Program-made: the position numbers and the translations under genes
The notes under the pieces: generated by a model
What the model was told of the DNA's origin: nothing
Databases searched by the model: none
Seen by the model: only the letters and a program-made list of their open reading frames with translations
Shown: positions 25,070 to 37,927 of the stretch, in pieces
How the letters are laid out: each line of letters begins with the position of its first letter
How positions within the stretch are numbered: the stretch's first letter is position 1
Assembly: GCF_022965805.1 (NCBI RefSeq)
Contig: NC_133106.1
Span: forward strand, 35,701,913-35,765,912
DNA from: Primulina eburnea
Taxonomy: Eukaryota; Streptophyta; Magnoliopsida; Lamiales; Gesneriaceae
Direction of reading: 5' to 3'
DNA: 64,000 nucleotides

Positions 25070-27790
25070 AAAGTTTGGGACACTCATAATGATATGGATC
25101 CATAGTCAAAATCAAATTCGAGGGCCGTCAGTTGGAGTTGGGAGAGATGGTTGGTTCCTCCAAGAAAATAATAGACATTAAACAAGAACATTTTCTGCTT
25201 GGTTTACAGAGCCTTAGTTTCTTCAGAAAAACAAATTCAAACAACGTTTGCTTGTATTTTTACTGTTTACTTGAAGCTTTTTTATGAGAATTGAGATGAT
25301 AGCAATTTGTATCGGATCCCCCCTGTGGAGATATGTATTTTTTAATGAATCTTATTATAAATTCTAGATTAACAGATTGCACTCATATGCTCATTTTTAT
25401 GCTGGATGGCTACTTGCAATGTTGTGTACAGTTTTGAGTCTTTAATTCTACCTAATCGGTCCATAAATTCGTGCCGCTGTAATCTTGGATGCAAAGTTAT
25501 AATGATGTTTGGTTCCGTATAGATGTCCCATATATGGAAGAATATATCGGACTGATGATCTAATACTGCATTTATGCAACGTATATAGTTACTAATTATG
25601 CGAGTTTGTTTCATTATATCTTCATTTATAATCAACGATTCTCTTGATACTTGCTTCAAAATCAAGAATTGAACCTGGGAAATAAGAGTAATGTTCGTAC
25701 AAAATTTTGAATGAATCTGGGATTATCGTTGATTAAAACTTCGAAATAGGTTTTTGAAAAAAGGGCTGCCATTTTCAGCTTAAGAAATTATTTCTGATTC
25801 TGGGTACAATTACAATTTTCTCTTCGTACATTGTGTCATGTAATTCAAGGTACGGGAATGTCTTCTGATATCTGTATAATTGGGTTCTAATCTCTTCGTT
25901 GTTCATGTCACTCGACATAATTTTGGCTAAACCGTCCACATCAAAAGAGGAAAACGTTCAATTTTGATAACATACACAAGAAACACATCGAAAATTTTCT
26001 AGGTTCATCTGATCCAAGATCAATAATGCCTCAATTATGAAATATTTATGAAATGGGAAAAGTAAGAATAAACACAAAAACAGCCATGGAAATAGCTTGC
26101 AGAGGTACAAAAATCAGGTGAATCAACCATTTTCGTCGTCATTCTTTGGCTACGGCTGCCTGTTTCTTGTTTGAGTAATCGTGCATGTCCAACGAAATTA
26201 TCCAAAACGACCCCAAGCTTTACTGTTATTTGTGCTGCATTAGTTTCTCTATCTTTTTATCCACACAGTTGCGAGGTGTGTTTGTATTTGAACACTTTAG
26301 ATCCATGAATTTATTTTTACAGATACCGGATAAAATCCTGAATTAACACTGTTAACTTATAAACCATACGGATCAAACCATCTGTTTATTTTTTTTGATT
26401 GGTTTAAAAATAACATCCGTAAAAATTTTCAATCGGGCGAAACTAATTACACTTTGTTGCTGTCTAATTTGGAAATTCGGTTACAAGTTTGGAACATTTA
26501 TGCATTAGATTAGATTTTATTACTCAAGTCATAGAAATGATTTATTATGCCTACAAAATGACTTGCAAGTTATCGTTTGGTATTATCGGAAAATCCTAAA
26601 AGGTAGCACGATATTCTCTCTATGTAAAAATTGACTTTTGTAATTGGGAAATGCTACGTACGTTGCTCTAAAACATTCTAAAATGTCTATATGTTATAAT
26701 TTTTAAAATTACAAGATCTAGCAAATATAATGAATTCTATAATTATAACTTGGAATTAAATAATGCAAAATTGTCTGAACAACATTTCTTCAAAAAAAGA
26801 TAGTTTTTTTTTTTAAAAAAAACGACTACTCAAGGAAAAAACCAGTGTTTCTTTAAAATAGTTACTATTGGTTGAGTGTGTATTAATTCCTGATATAAGT
26901 CGTGTTCCAAAAACCTTCTGTGTCGGTAAGAAGGAATAAAGCGAGCCAACGGCGACAAAGGATAGCCCTAATTCCAATGTATATGTGTATATATATATTT
27001 ATATATATAATAATGTTTTAGATAATATAATTTTCTATATATATATTTATATATTTTAATTTAATTCCATCAACTTAACACATTAAAAGATTCACGATGT
27101 TCAGATCAGCCGTCGTTTTCGATTGGTCAATTTGTGTCGATAATTTCGTACTTCCATAAAAATCAAAGTTACATATTGAAATTTTGAAATTCGAAACCAT
27201 ACATTTGTATTTTTGAGTTGGGGACAAATCGACAATACTTGAAAATAAGAAATTTTCTAAAATAATTGACACCGTTGATAATAAAAATACTTATACACGA
27301 CGAAGTAAAAAAAATTAGGGAGATTTCTAAATAATTGAGATGTTTAAGGTTTATATAGAAACTAAAATAAGTTTTTTATGAGACAGTTTCATAAATATAT
27401 TTAAATGACAAGGCTCAACTCTCGATTTATATTTAAAATTAAAAAATAATATTTTTCGTGAACTAAAAATTTATATAACAAAATTGACCGACAAATCAGT
27501 ACTTGAGTTTGTGTTCGAATAATGGGAAACGCATTTAAAACCATTCAGGTTAGCACAGTGTGAAATGGCTATGGAAATAGATGAATAATTTTATGAACCA
27601 GTCCAATTCATAGTTGGGCCTACCACACAGCCCACAAAAAAAATCCGAGAGAATTCAATTAATTAGAACCGTGGGGGTAAATCCGTAAATCTACATCATG
27701 TTGGATTGCTACTATTGGATTCGCATTTAGATTTTAATTCGAAAGGACATTAATGAAAGAGATGTCAGGGTTAGCACATTGGCAAAAACT

Positions 27791-27957
27791 TGTATGAGAC
27801 GGTCTCACGGATAATATTCGTGAGACGGATCTTTTATTTGGGTCACCCATGAAAAAGTATTACTTTTTATGTTAAGAGTATTACTTTTTATTGTGAAGAT
27901 GTGTAGGGTTGACCCGTCTCACGGATTATGACCCGTGAGACGGTCTCACATGAGACT
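27791..27957. mobile_element. GTGAGAC-family inverted-repeat element, copy B (best preserved)
   Basis: This is the clearest member. It opens TGTATGAGACGGTCTCACGG and closes CCGTGAGACGGTCTCACATG. Inside are TTTATTTGGGTCACCCATGA and a doubled AGTATTACTTTTTAT. Each end is itself a near-perfect palindrome (GAGACGGTCTC-like). It has no coding capacity. Confidence 0.8.
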
Positions 27958-28224
27958 AACTCAACTATGTTTAAATATTATAGTTAAATGTACTCGTGAC
28001 GTCACTGCCTCCTTTTTTATTTTTTAATATTTAATTAAACCATTTAGGTGATTTACTCCACAATTATCATTTTTCAGTATATTGATATTTTTTTTTAACA
28101 ATTATTGATTTTTTCCATAAATTTGTAAAATTTTGGAAAAAAAAATTTATACGTATTATTTTAATCATTTACAAATACTATCTAAATCACATGCTCATTC
28201 TGACGTATCTAAGTTTGAAGTATT

Positions 28225-28417
28225 TGTTAGACGGCTCACATCTTATCTGGAGACGACACCATCGATATTCACAATAAAAAGTTACTTTAGCATAAAAAAT
28301 AAATAAAGATGATCAAATAATATCGGTCTACAACATCGACTCGTGAGTTCTCACAATGCCTGATTGTAATATCGATAGGTTGACCCGTCTCAATTCGTGA
28401 AACCGTCTACAAGAGAC
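28225..28417. mobile_element. GTGAGAC-family element, decayed copy
   Basis: It retains the terminal GAGACGACACCATCGATATT, the phrase TTCACAATAAAAAGTTACTT and the closing TTGACCCGTCTCAATTCGTG. The centre has diverged or contains an insertion. Confidence 0.5.
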
Positions 28418-28740
28418 ATTAGAAATGAATGAACACAAAGGAGAAAAAAGAGTTAAATCAAGGACATAATTGTGACTTGTACAACACAAGTTAAGGATGC
28501 ATATTAAATTAAATAAACAATAATAAAAAGCTTTTAAGAATCCTTGAACACAGGCAATGACAGCAACTCACCAGCCAAACTATTGCCCCAACGCACGGAC
28601 GAGGCATAAATGTCATTACAGCCCCACCTCCATCACCTTCTCTTTCCGTACACTATTCACTTTCCACTAGAAAGCTTCTCCCTTCTCCGCTGCACCCAAG
28701 CAAACCCCATTTCGTTGTCGCTGCAGGACCTTTGCTGCAA

Positions 28741-31700
28741 ATGACTACTCGAACCGGGTCGCACCAGTTAAGCAATGGCTTGTTTGTTTCAGGTCGTCCG
28801 GAGCAGCATTTCAGGGAACGGCAGCCGACTATGGCATCACGCGCCGTCCCGTACACCGGTGGTGACTTGAAGAAATCCGGGGAGCTCGGGAAAATGTACG
28901 GCGTCGGGGATCATCCGAACGCACCGACGGCACCGTCGAAGCTTCCCTCCCGTCCTCCGTCCTCTTCTCAGCATAACAGTGGATCTGTCCGATCCGGGCC
29001 GAATTCTGGCCCCGTACCGCCGAAGCTGTCCAACTCCGGGTCAATGAATAAGAAGTCATCTTCCTCCTCGTTCTCAGGTCCTCTGACTCCTATTCAGCCC
29101 ACGGGCCTCATCACATCGGGTCCATTGGGCTCTTCCAACTCCAATCGCCGCTCAGGCCAGCTCGACGCGCCCTCAGCACCGAGCTCGTTTAATAAAAACA
29201 TGTACGGTTCCGCTGTTACGAGCTTGGGGGAGGAGGTGAAGTTAGGGTACAGGTTTTCGAGGGTTATAATGTGGGTATCCTTGGTAGTTGTTGTTATGGG
29301 ACTGGTGGTTGGAGCTTTTCTCCTGGCGTCGGTGAAGAAGGCGGTGGTTTTGGTGGCTGTGGTTGCCGCATTAGTGGTTGCCGCGATTATTATAATCTGG
29401 AATTTCGCGTATAAAAAATATGGGGTTTTACAGTTTTTAAGGAAGTATCCTGATGCTGAGCTGAGGGGTGCCATCGATGGACAGTACGTCAAGGTCACTG
29501 GGGTAATTTTTCTGCGCCTGATTTTTACTGTTTTTGTGATATTTTCATGATTGTAATGGTAGAAATTGCTTGTTATTATCTTTGAGCTGCTGAGATTAAT
29601 TGATATTTATTGAGGTATTAAGTTGGTGCGTAGTCATCGGTTTGGTCTGAATCTAATTACGGAAGTCTAAGGATCTATATTTGGGTACCATTTTAAAATT
29701 TCTTGAAATGGATTACTTTTATATCATCTGTTCAACAATCCTCTGTTATCCCAAATTTATTCTGTTCCATCCATGCTAAATTGAAGCATAATTCTATCTT
29801 GAAGTCATCCACTTCGATAAGTAAAGAGGGCCCACTTTTAGGCCACACAAACCATGGATTACTTAGTTGAAAACTTGAAATGGTACAAGGATAGGACTTC
29901 TTTTGTAGTAAATGGGAGGACAGTTGTTACCTCTGCAATGCTTATTTCACGTTGATTCTATGTAATATGAAAAGAGGTACAGTTGCTAATTTCTTTGACT
30001 TTGTGAAATCCTGGTTCAATTTTTACTTGCTGCTGAGGTTATTGAAATATTTATGCATTCTCTAGTATCACTTTAGACTTGTTGATCAGAAATATTTTGT
30101 TTTGGTTCTAATGGCCTATATAATTCTGGAGAATCCGGAGGATTTAATTTTGCAATACTAAATACAATATTAATTTGTAAAAGCGGTTTGTCAATCTTTT
30201 GTTGCATGATGGCAGCTGAACAAAAGGATTGATTAATATATAACCCTTTGGGTCGCTAGTTGTATACTACGTCACTTGTTGAACACTTACCCCACGTGGC
30301 AAAATATTTAGGTACCAAATATACGCATTCAGATTGTCTTGTTCATGTCATATAATTTCTTCCTGAATGCCTTCACCATTCATTAACATGTGATGACTCA
30401 TTTTTCCTAAATATGTTAGTTTGAGATGCATTGCATTAAATTCCAGGAGATCTCTCTAAGTCTCTTGTCTCATGACTCATCAAAGTTAAGTGTCTAGAAT
30501 TTTAGAAGATTTAGATCTTTACAATATTTGTAATAATAAGTCAGATGCACAACAGAGATATGGTGGATAATATTCCGGTGTAATTTGAATTTTTAATTTC
30601 CAAAGTAATAAGTACAGATATCTTTAGAGGAATGCAAATTTATCAGTCCGAACACGGACTTATCAAATGTAGGCGGCATCGGTTTCTGTCATCTATGATT
30701 TAATAAGCTACTAATAATATTGCATACACATCGTTGTGTATATCTAATTTAGTTATATGTCCCAAAAAAATGCCATCTGGCACTCCAAGCAGGCAGTTAT
30801 CTCATTGTAAATAAGCTGGTAAACTATAATCATAAAGTTGAAAAGACCAATGATTTGTCCAATTTGGATCTTCTTTTGGACCAGTGCCCATTAGCCAGTA
30901 TTTACGTGTCAATCATCTACATAGCACGTTACCACCGTTACTGTATTTTTCGCATCTGGCCTTTCTCTTTACTGATTCGTTGGCAGTTATTTTATTTTGA
31001 ATCCAGTCCCATGAATTCGAGTTCATTTATTGGGTATCACTTAACTTTAAGAAACCGTGGTAACCAAGATTGAACATTTTCTTTCCATTTGGCCATTTTT
31101 CTTTACTACCTCATTGGCAATTATTTTTACTTTGAAGTGGGTCGCATACATTGGAGTTCATGTTTTTGGACATCACTTGAGATTTTGACACACAGATACA
31201 GTGGTAACCATGTTTCAAACCTAATCAAATTGATAAAGGTTTGAAACAAATCAGCTAGAAACATTCCTTGTGAGAAAAAGGTTACTCGTAAGAACTTCTT
31301 CTTACACGGGAAGACAATTCCTATTCTTTGGGATCTCGCCAGTTTCAATTCATTTTTTGGCTTTTCGACTCATGATATGTTATGAAAAAGGGTACAAATT
31401 TTTTTTTGTTGCCTAGTATTGTTTTTGCATTATGTGCTGCTGGTTTACCCAACTCGGTGAATTTCCATGATTATATGCACAGGTTGTCACTTGTGGGAGT
31501 ATACCTCTTGAAACGTCATTCCAGAAGATTCCAAGATGTGTATATGCTTCCTCGGAATTATATGAATACAGAGGCTGTAGTGGAAATCCTGGGAATCCTA
31601 AACAATGTTTTTTCTCTTGGAGATGCAGTCATTCAGAGGTCAGTTATCAAATTATATTAAATTTTTTGAAGTGATACATGAAACTATGAACTGTTGCATT

Positions 31701-32981
31701 TTCTATGACGTGTTGACGTTTTCACTTTTATTGGATGTATTAGTGTATACTTATATATGCAACCTCCTTTTAAAAAAATACATACTCTTATATGGAACTT
31801 GAATGTGTGAGCTTTTGTTTTATTGACTTGAGCAATCTTTCAGCCTCGTGATCAATCACATTTTTGCTCCATTCACAGAAATATGTGGCAGATTTTTACA
31901 TATCAGACTTCCAATCAGGATTAAGAGCTCTAGTAAAAGCAGGTTACGGTGCTAAGGTTGCGCCATTTGTCAAACCAACTACAGTTGTAGATGTAACAAA
32001 AGATAATAAAGAATTGTCTCCGACCTTTCTGCACTGGCTTTCTGACAGAGGTTTGTCGAGTGACGACCATGTACTGCGCCTTAAAGAAGGGTAATAAACT
32101 TTGTCAACACGGTGCATATTAATATTTATGTATCTGCTGATCAGCACATGACATCTGATTTCTATTTCTCTTTTGTTAACATCTTCCTTGTTTGATTTCC
32201 ATTTACCCTATGATATTAGGCATTTTACGCACCCAAAAATACTGGTAAATATTCTTCTTCTATGTCGGGGCTAGAAACTAAAACCTAACTAGAATCAACA
32301 TGTCCTTACTTGGAGATGATACTACGTTGTGTTACTACGGTATACTGTAGTTTGTCACATTATTGTTAGAACTTACTTTTTCTCATATGTTCAAAGCCAT
32401 GAAAGCTGATTGATCTAATAATGATTTAAATAGTAACACACCCCACATTTAAGAATTAAGATGCAAATCGGGGAATATATGTCCAGCTTATTATTGGAAA
32501 TTGGAAGTTTGCATGTACAAGTCCATGGTGTCATTTGAGTAACAAAGGCCCAAAAGGTACAAACCATGGTCTAACTTTGATGAAATATTTAAGGCTGCCT
32601 AGGGAGCTCCAAATCTCGTGATTTCCTATTCTGACACAATGTTAAAAAACATTTTTCACAAAGATTCAAGCTCGTGAGAGATTACCAATCTGTACTTGTA
32701 TGTATATTAACAATTATAAAAAAGCACATGGAACCTTGAGTTCATAACCTTTTCAAACTGATTCTGTTGTCTTAATTTTTCTTTGCAGCTGTATCAAAGA
32801 AGGAAGTACTGTAAGTGTAATGGGGGTCGTTAGACGCCACGATAACGTGCTCATGATAGTTCCACCCACCGAGCCTATCTCATCAGGCTGCCGCTGGCTC
32901 TGTTTCCTTCTCCCAACCTACATCGAAGGCCTTATATTAACATGCTCAGAAAGCCAAAATGGTGAGGTGATCCCGGTATAG
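28741..32981 (+). CDS. Uncharacterized membrane protein, At1g16860-like
   Basis: It belongs to the plant family typified by Arabidopsis At1g16860, a membrane protein of unknown function. Exons are 28741-29502, 31483-31638, 31879-32090 and 32789-32981, giving 1323 nt and 440 aa. I chose the ATG at 28741 because the next residues (SHQLSNGLFVSGRPEQ) match the family N-terminus. Residues 30-165 are Ser/Pro/Gly-rich with SGELGKMY and TGLITSGPL. Two adjacent membrane segments are visible: VIMWVSLVVVVMGLVVGAFL and VVLVAVVAALVVAAIIIIW. The soluble C-terminal part has GQYVKVTGVVTCGSIPLE, RCVYASSELYEYRGC, DFYISDFQSGLRALVKAG and IKEGSTVSVMGVV, and ends EVIPV. Identification of the family is firm. Confidence 0.92.
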
Positions 32982-33336
32982 ATGCACCACTTCTTTACTC
33001 AATCTACACACCGCGAGGGAATTTTAGAATCACCTGGTGGTGGAAGGAAGAATCCCACCAACCGCTGTGTAGTATTCCTGCATGAAGAAGATCAAGATCT
33101 TGTAAAAGTGTCCATGTGCTTGGTATGTATATATATGTATATATATATACATACAGTATCGTAGAGGTGTATGCGAGGAAATGAGTTCTTTCCTGAGTAG
33201 ATAGGCAGCTTTGTATTATGCCAGTTTGGTTTCTGTAATTTCTTCGTGAGATTTTATCCGTTACTGTACAGGAGTTGTTAAGGATTATCCTGGCCTTGCC
33301 ACTAATTGTTTGCATCCATGTTTGTTTTATGTGCTA
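32982..33336 (+). other. 3' flank of the At1g16860-like gene
   Basis: This is 3' untranslated and downstream sequence. It contains a short TATATG/TATATA microsatellite near 33123-33155. No gene was seen. Confidence 0.5.
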
Positions 33337-33944
33337 TGTGGGGCCCGGACGCAATCAAGTTCTATGTTTGGGACTAATAACCAATTATAAAACTGGTCTA
33401 AATTTTTTTTTTTAAATACAAGCGGAACGTATGTAATTACTCAATTAATATAAACATGACATACCAATCTTGGTATCTACAGAATTCCTAGGTCAACACA
33501 TTCGTGCTGAATCCTTTTGCTTCGAGCCGATCTCAGCTATCTAATCTTCTCTACATTTCTTGATCCATCCAGCTCACCTGTGCATTACAAACAAGAAACA
33601 TTCGGTAGATATTATCCAGTAAACAATGTAAAATGCAGTCATATAAAAGCATATACGAAAGCATATAAGAATTATTCATAACATTTCTCAAATCATAAAC
33701 ATAAATTCATATCAAACATTCAATAATCATGAATGGTATAAACAATGTAAATCAACATGTCATATCAGACTCAACTCAACCGACGCGTCGTCTCAGACTC
33801 GACTCCATTGACGTGTCGTCTCAGACTCGACTCAACTCTAACCTAGGGATCCCGATGTCTGAATAATAATAATTATACCGAATCTCAGTCGATAGGAATG
33901 AATCAATCCCTAACGGCATCGATATAATTCATATATCCAGTGTT

Positions 33945-34255
33945 TGGGCGAATCAGCCGCAGAATTGACGAATCAGTCAATAACCTGACGAATCAGCTGG
34001 TAATTAGGCGAATCAGCCAATAATCAGACAACTCAGCCTATAATTAAGCGAATCAGCTTAAGTTTAGACGAATCAGTCAATCACCAGACGAATCAGCCGG
34101 TGACTAGGCGAATCAGCCTATAATAAGACGAATCAGTCAATAACCTGACGAATCAGCCGGTGACTAGGCAAATCAGCCTATGACTCAACGACTCAGTAAT
34201 CAATACATACAGTCAGTATCTAAGCAACTCAATCAATGACTAGCGAATCCGCAGT
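33945..34255. repeat. Tandem repeat, GGCGAATCAGCC-type units
   Basis: About a dozen imperfect copies of a 25-30 bp unit run through this stretch, with consensus near GACGAATCAGCC plus a variable TATAATTAG-like spacer. They lie inside the probable LTR. Purely non-coding. Confidence 0.75.
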
Positions 34256-35037
34256 CATTACATGCAGTGGCTATAAATCAATAGACTACAATCATAAGTC
34301 TCATCAATTGCAAATGTCAATGCAATAAATGAAAGTATGTGATTTAGGGAGACTCGAGTCAAACCTCACTCGAGTTGTGCAATCCCAATTCAACATTAAT
34401 TTATACCTTTCTTTCTAATACTCTGACTCGGTCGCAGTCTTGAACTCCAAGCCTGTCAATACTCAGTCTGACAATAATGATATCGAGAGTACCGTATCAA
34501 TACACCACTTAATTAATACTGGATACAAACAGAATTCAATCAAATTCTGTTTCAACAACATAACGACGTAATCTCAATATATCCAGCCCTATCATATCAG
34601 TCAGATATCAATTCTAATATCTCATAATCGATAATCACTCAATCTGGATATCAATTCTTATTCAATCTAATTCTGAAAATCATAACAAGTTCATATTCAG
34701 TCCGTTTCTTAATCTGACTTCGATTCTATGCTGTTTACTATGTCAAGAACAACATATATAAGTTCCATTCAATTCTGACAATACCATAATTCTAAAACAT
34801 GTCAAAACGTAGTAAAACTTACGTCCAGTTGTAGCCTACGTCGATAGGAACTCGATACCGAAGTCGGATTCAAAATCAAACGGACGGATTTCTCGCAAAA
34901 GGCGTAAGGATTTTCTTTCTTCCTCCTCGGACCTTTTCTCGATTTCTTGCGTTAAATTCTGAAGGAACGAATGGCTATCACACATATATATACCATGCAT
35001 GAATTCGACGAGGTGGCACAATTTCCGCAAAACACGT

Positions 35038-35270
35038 ATCACCGCGGGTGCGGTAGGTGTAACACCGCGGGTGCGCTCATGCTTCGACAATCTTATCTAT
35101 TCTGAAATTGCACGACCGTGGGTGCGGTACATGTCAAGACTGCGGGTGCGGTCATGTCACCGCGGGTGCGGTAACGCTTGCACCGCGGGTGCGGTCACCC
35201 TTCGGTAAAACTGTCCAAGTTTCTGTCCATGCACCGCGGGTGCGGTACATGCAAGGCCGCAGGTGCGGTG
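35038..35270. repeat. CACCGCGGGTGCGGT repeat cluster
   Basis: At least eight near-identical copies of CACCGCGGGTGCGGT are spaced 20-50 bp apart. Each contains the palindrome CCGCGG and is GC-rich in otherwise AT-rich DNA. They lie near the end of the probable LTR. They could be regulatory repeats of the retroelement or a CpG-dense methylation target; neither is demonstrated. Confidence 0.75.
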
Positions 35271-35411
35271 TTGCTTCGGCAACACACTCTGAAATTCAAA
35301 ATAAATTGCCACACATTATCTTAAATCGTGTCTCAGTTGGCCCTTTCGTAATCACGTTAAATTATAAATCAATAATCCTTGATTAACCGTGATAATTTCT
35401 CGGGCATTACA

Positions 35412-36550
35412 GCTTAACTGGTTGGTCTTATCTTTTAAATGAATCATAATTAAAGTGAAAATCATCTTGGTAAATATTTCTGGGAAAAGCAGAGGAAATT
35501 CTATTCAGTGGTGGATCTGTATCTGAGAATGTGGATCTTGTAAGCAACAATCCAGCTCAAGTTTGAAATTAGATAGACTTGTTGCCGCAAGAATTTGTCT
35601 AAGATCGATGATACGAAAAGTAATCCAAATGATATTACAAAATAAGAAGAATACAATAACTTGAGCACATATAGCTATACAATAAGCGTAAAATGTATTC
35701 GTGTATGATTCGATTGAATTATTTGCTTACAACACTAATATTAGGATAAGCAAGTCTGAATCACGTGCAATTGTTTATCAAAGATTATAGCGGAGTCACA
35801 AAGAACATAAAGCTTAGGATAAATCTAGAAGGGCAAGAGCTTGACATACTAATAAAAAAACATGTAAGAAATATATGTAGACAGACGAGCCAAATGGGTG
35901 TTCCATCTTCAAAACAGGCCGCAACATTTCTGCACGTCACAGAACTGGTTTTAGATGAGATCAAATTAAAGCAGGATATATACATTATTATCAAGACAAT
36001 ATGACATTTAAGTTGCGTTTGGAGAGATGATTTGGATTTGAGATATTTGAAAGGAATATTTCAAATGTCGTGTTGGGGTGAATGTGAAGTTCATCTCCAA
36101 CTCACAAAATAACTATTCATCGAAATGCAACTTTAGGTTAATTTAAATTATATTTATTTTATTTTTTAAAGTTGATGAAGAGAATTAAAATAATTATTAT
36201 TTAGAGTAGATCTCTTGTGAGACGGTCTCACGGATCTTTGTCTGTGAGATGAGTCAACCCTACCGATATTCACAATAAAAAATAATACTCTTAGCATTCA
36301 AAGTAATACTTTTTCATGGATGATCCAAATAAGAGATCTGTATCACAAAATACGACCCGTGAGATAATCTCACACAATTTTTTGTCATTTGTTTATAAGA
36401 ATGTGAAAGTTGGATACGATTTGGTTCCATAACAAAATAAAGTGTGTTTATTGGAAAATTTTGAAAAATGACATTCTGTATTTTAAAAAATTATCTTCAT
36501 TTTCTAATTGAAGAGGGAAATGTTAGAAATTTAAATGTGCCCATACATAC
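35412..36550. other. Intergenic DNA between the probable LTR and the RIN4-like gene
   Basis: AT-rich, with one GTGAGAC-family copy at 36210-36377. The frame at 35765-36004 (plus) has no recognisable family and lies in AT-rich sequence, so it is not called. I looked here for a last exon of the RIN4-like gene and found none. Confidence 0.5.
36210..36377. mobile_element. GTGAGAC-family inverted-repeat element, copy C
   Basis: It begins TCTTGTGAGACGGTCTCACG and ends CGTGAGATAATCTCACACAA. It contains TTCACAATAAAAAATAATAC and TTTTTCATGGATGATCCAAA, which is the family core in the opposite orientation to copy B. It lies 170 bp from the last visible exon of the RIN4-like gene. Confidence 0.7.
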
Positions 36551-37385
36551 CTTTCCCCGGGTATTTTCTTTGTGGCTAGATTCGTGATATTTGTTCACAA
36601 CCTGCTGCACACTCACAGAGGGGAATTTAGCAGCCGCGATTTGCTTCTCCTCCTTCACCTTGTTGAAGATTACCGTAAAACCTTCCGCCGATCTCGGATT
36701 CTTTTCATCCCATTCCCCGAATTTAGGCACAGCCACCGATCTACAAGACTGTTCACAATTCCTCCATCTATATCAGATCAACATCCACACAAACACAATG
36801 ATTTAACAAGATTACTCACATTATCATCGGCATAATCCACTGGAGATAGCGGCGGGAAATGGCTGCGATCGGATCTTCCGCGCTGGTGTTTGGGCTTAAA
36901 GATTGAATTCACAGAACTATCATGAGATGTGGCTTTGTCGCTGTCTGATGTAGAAGACGTGCTTTTGTAAGTGCTGCTTTTCAGCTGATCGGAAGTGTTT
37001 CTTTTGTGGAAACGATTCTTTTTGGGCACGGAAAACTTGCCAGAAGGTGGAGCTGCTACCATGTTGAAGGCTTCTGGATTTTCCTGAGGATCGTTGGGGT
37101 TTATCCTGATGCCGTTGGCTTTCTCCTTGCGCGCATTCTCGAAGCAGGCTGTGTACGGTACGTTCTCCCCGTCCCAGTTCCCGAACATAGGAACATGTGA
37201 TCGCTGTTGCTGCGTAGTAAACGTTAACTAATCTGGTTGGAACAAAGACTTGTGCGTTGTGAATATTTCAGTTTTGAAGATTTAATCGTTAAGTAGCTAG
37301 AAAAATTTATATGTATATAGGATTTGATATTTCTATCCAACTACAACATGAGAATAAGCAATTAAAGAAAAATACTCACATCCAT
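36551..37385 (-). CDS. RIN4-like protein with two NOI domains (3' end not resolved)
   Basis: RIN4 is a plasma-membrane immune regulator targeted by bacterial effectors and guarded by resistance proteins. Exons on the minus strand: 37385-37380 (six coding bases, ATGGAT), 37209-36820 and 36748-36551, giving 198 codons in one frame. The protein opens MDQQRSHVPMFGNWDGENVP, the N-terminal NOI domain. A Ser/Lys-rich linker and VAVPKFGEWDEKNP then begin the second NOI domain. VPMFGNW and VPKFGEW correspond to the two AvrRpt2 cleavage sites of Arabidopsis RIN4, with Met for Lys in the first. The family normally ends in a short exon with a palmitoylated Cys cluster. I could not find one: reading on into the intron gives VCMGTFKFLTFPSSIRK and a stop at 36497. 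The last exon may be too short to see, or may be lost. Confidence 0.8.
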
Positions 37386-37927
37386 TAATCTTTATTAAGT
37401 TCCCCTTTGTTTCTGATCGTTGAGAGCCGCGGACGATCTTGTTTATGCATAAAAATATAGTGGGAGAGAATGTATGAAAAACAAGAAGACAAGTAGAGTT
37501 TGCGTGTGGGTCCATTGTAATTTGTCGCGGAGAAGCCGATGAATTTGGGCATGCATAACTTTGTGTTTTCGATGATTGTAAGATCCGTAAATAAACGAAA
37601 GGAATCCCAAGTATTTGTTGTTTCCGTCGTTCGTCCACAAATGTCGTCATTTATCATGCTTACTATATGAAGTTTGAACTCGATCTTATGCACATTTTGA
37701 TTGGAGGATGTGAGATACATACATATATAAAACGATCATCATCATCAAGGAGAAGTCAGAAAACTCATTTCTCTATGTAATAAAAGTAACCCCTAAAATG
37801 TGAAAACCATATTTGATGCTTACACACAATCAATTATATATATTTCACTTGAAAACAGGACGAAGAAGGCAAATAAACCGTATTCCCTACGGTTTTGATA
37901 GCATCAGATACGCCAATTATACAACAC

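Larger units (their letters stand above)
25070..28740. other. Intergenic DNA between the EAR-tail gene and the membrane protein gene
   Basis: No gene was found. It holds one good copy (27791-27957) and two decayed copies (about 27370-27500 and 28225-28417) of the GTGAGAC inverted-repeat family. There is an AT-dinucleotide-rich stretch near 26975-27060. The last 150 bp before 28741 are pyrimidine-rich 5' untranslated sequence. Confidence 0.55.
33337..35411. mobile_element. Probable solo LTR of a Gypsy-type retrotransposon
   Basis: The block opens TGTGGGGCCCGGACGC and closes TCTCGGGCATTACA, so it has the TG...CA ends of an LTR. The closing motif resembles plant Gypsy LTRs I have seen. It is about 2.07 kb with no gag-pol. 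The expected 5-bp target duplication is not clean (TGCTA on the left, GCTTA on the right), so the exact ends are uncertain. Two internal tandem arrays are listed separately. It sits between the membrane protein gene and the RIN4-like gene. Confidence 0.5.

Noticed and set aside
33945..34255. CRISPR-like spaced repeats
   Set aside because: The units are imperfect, spacers are repetitive, and the host is a plant; this is an ordinary tandem array in an LTR-like block.
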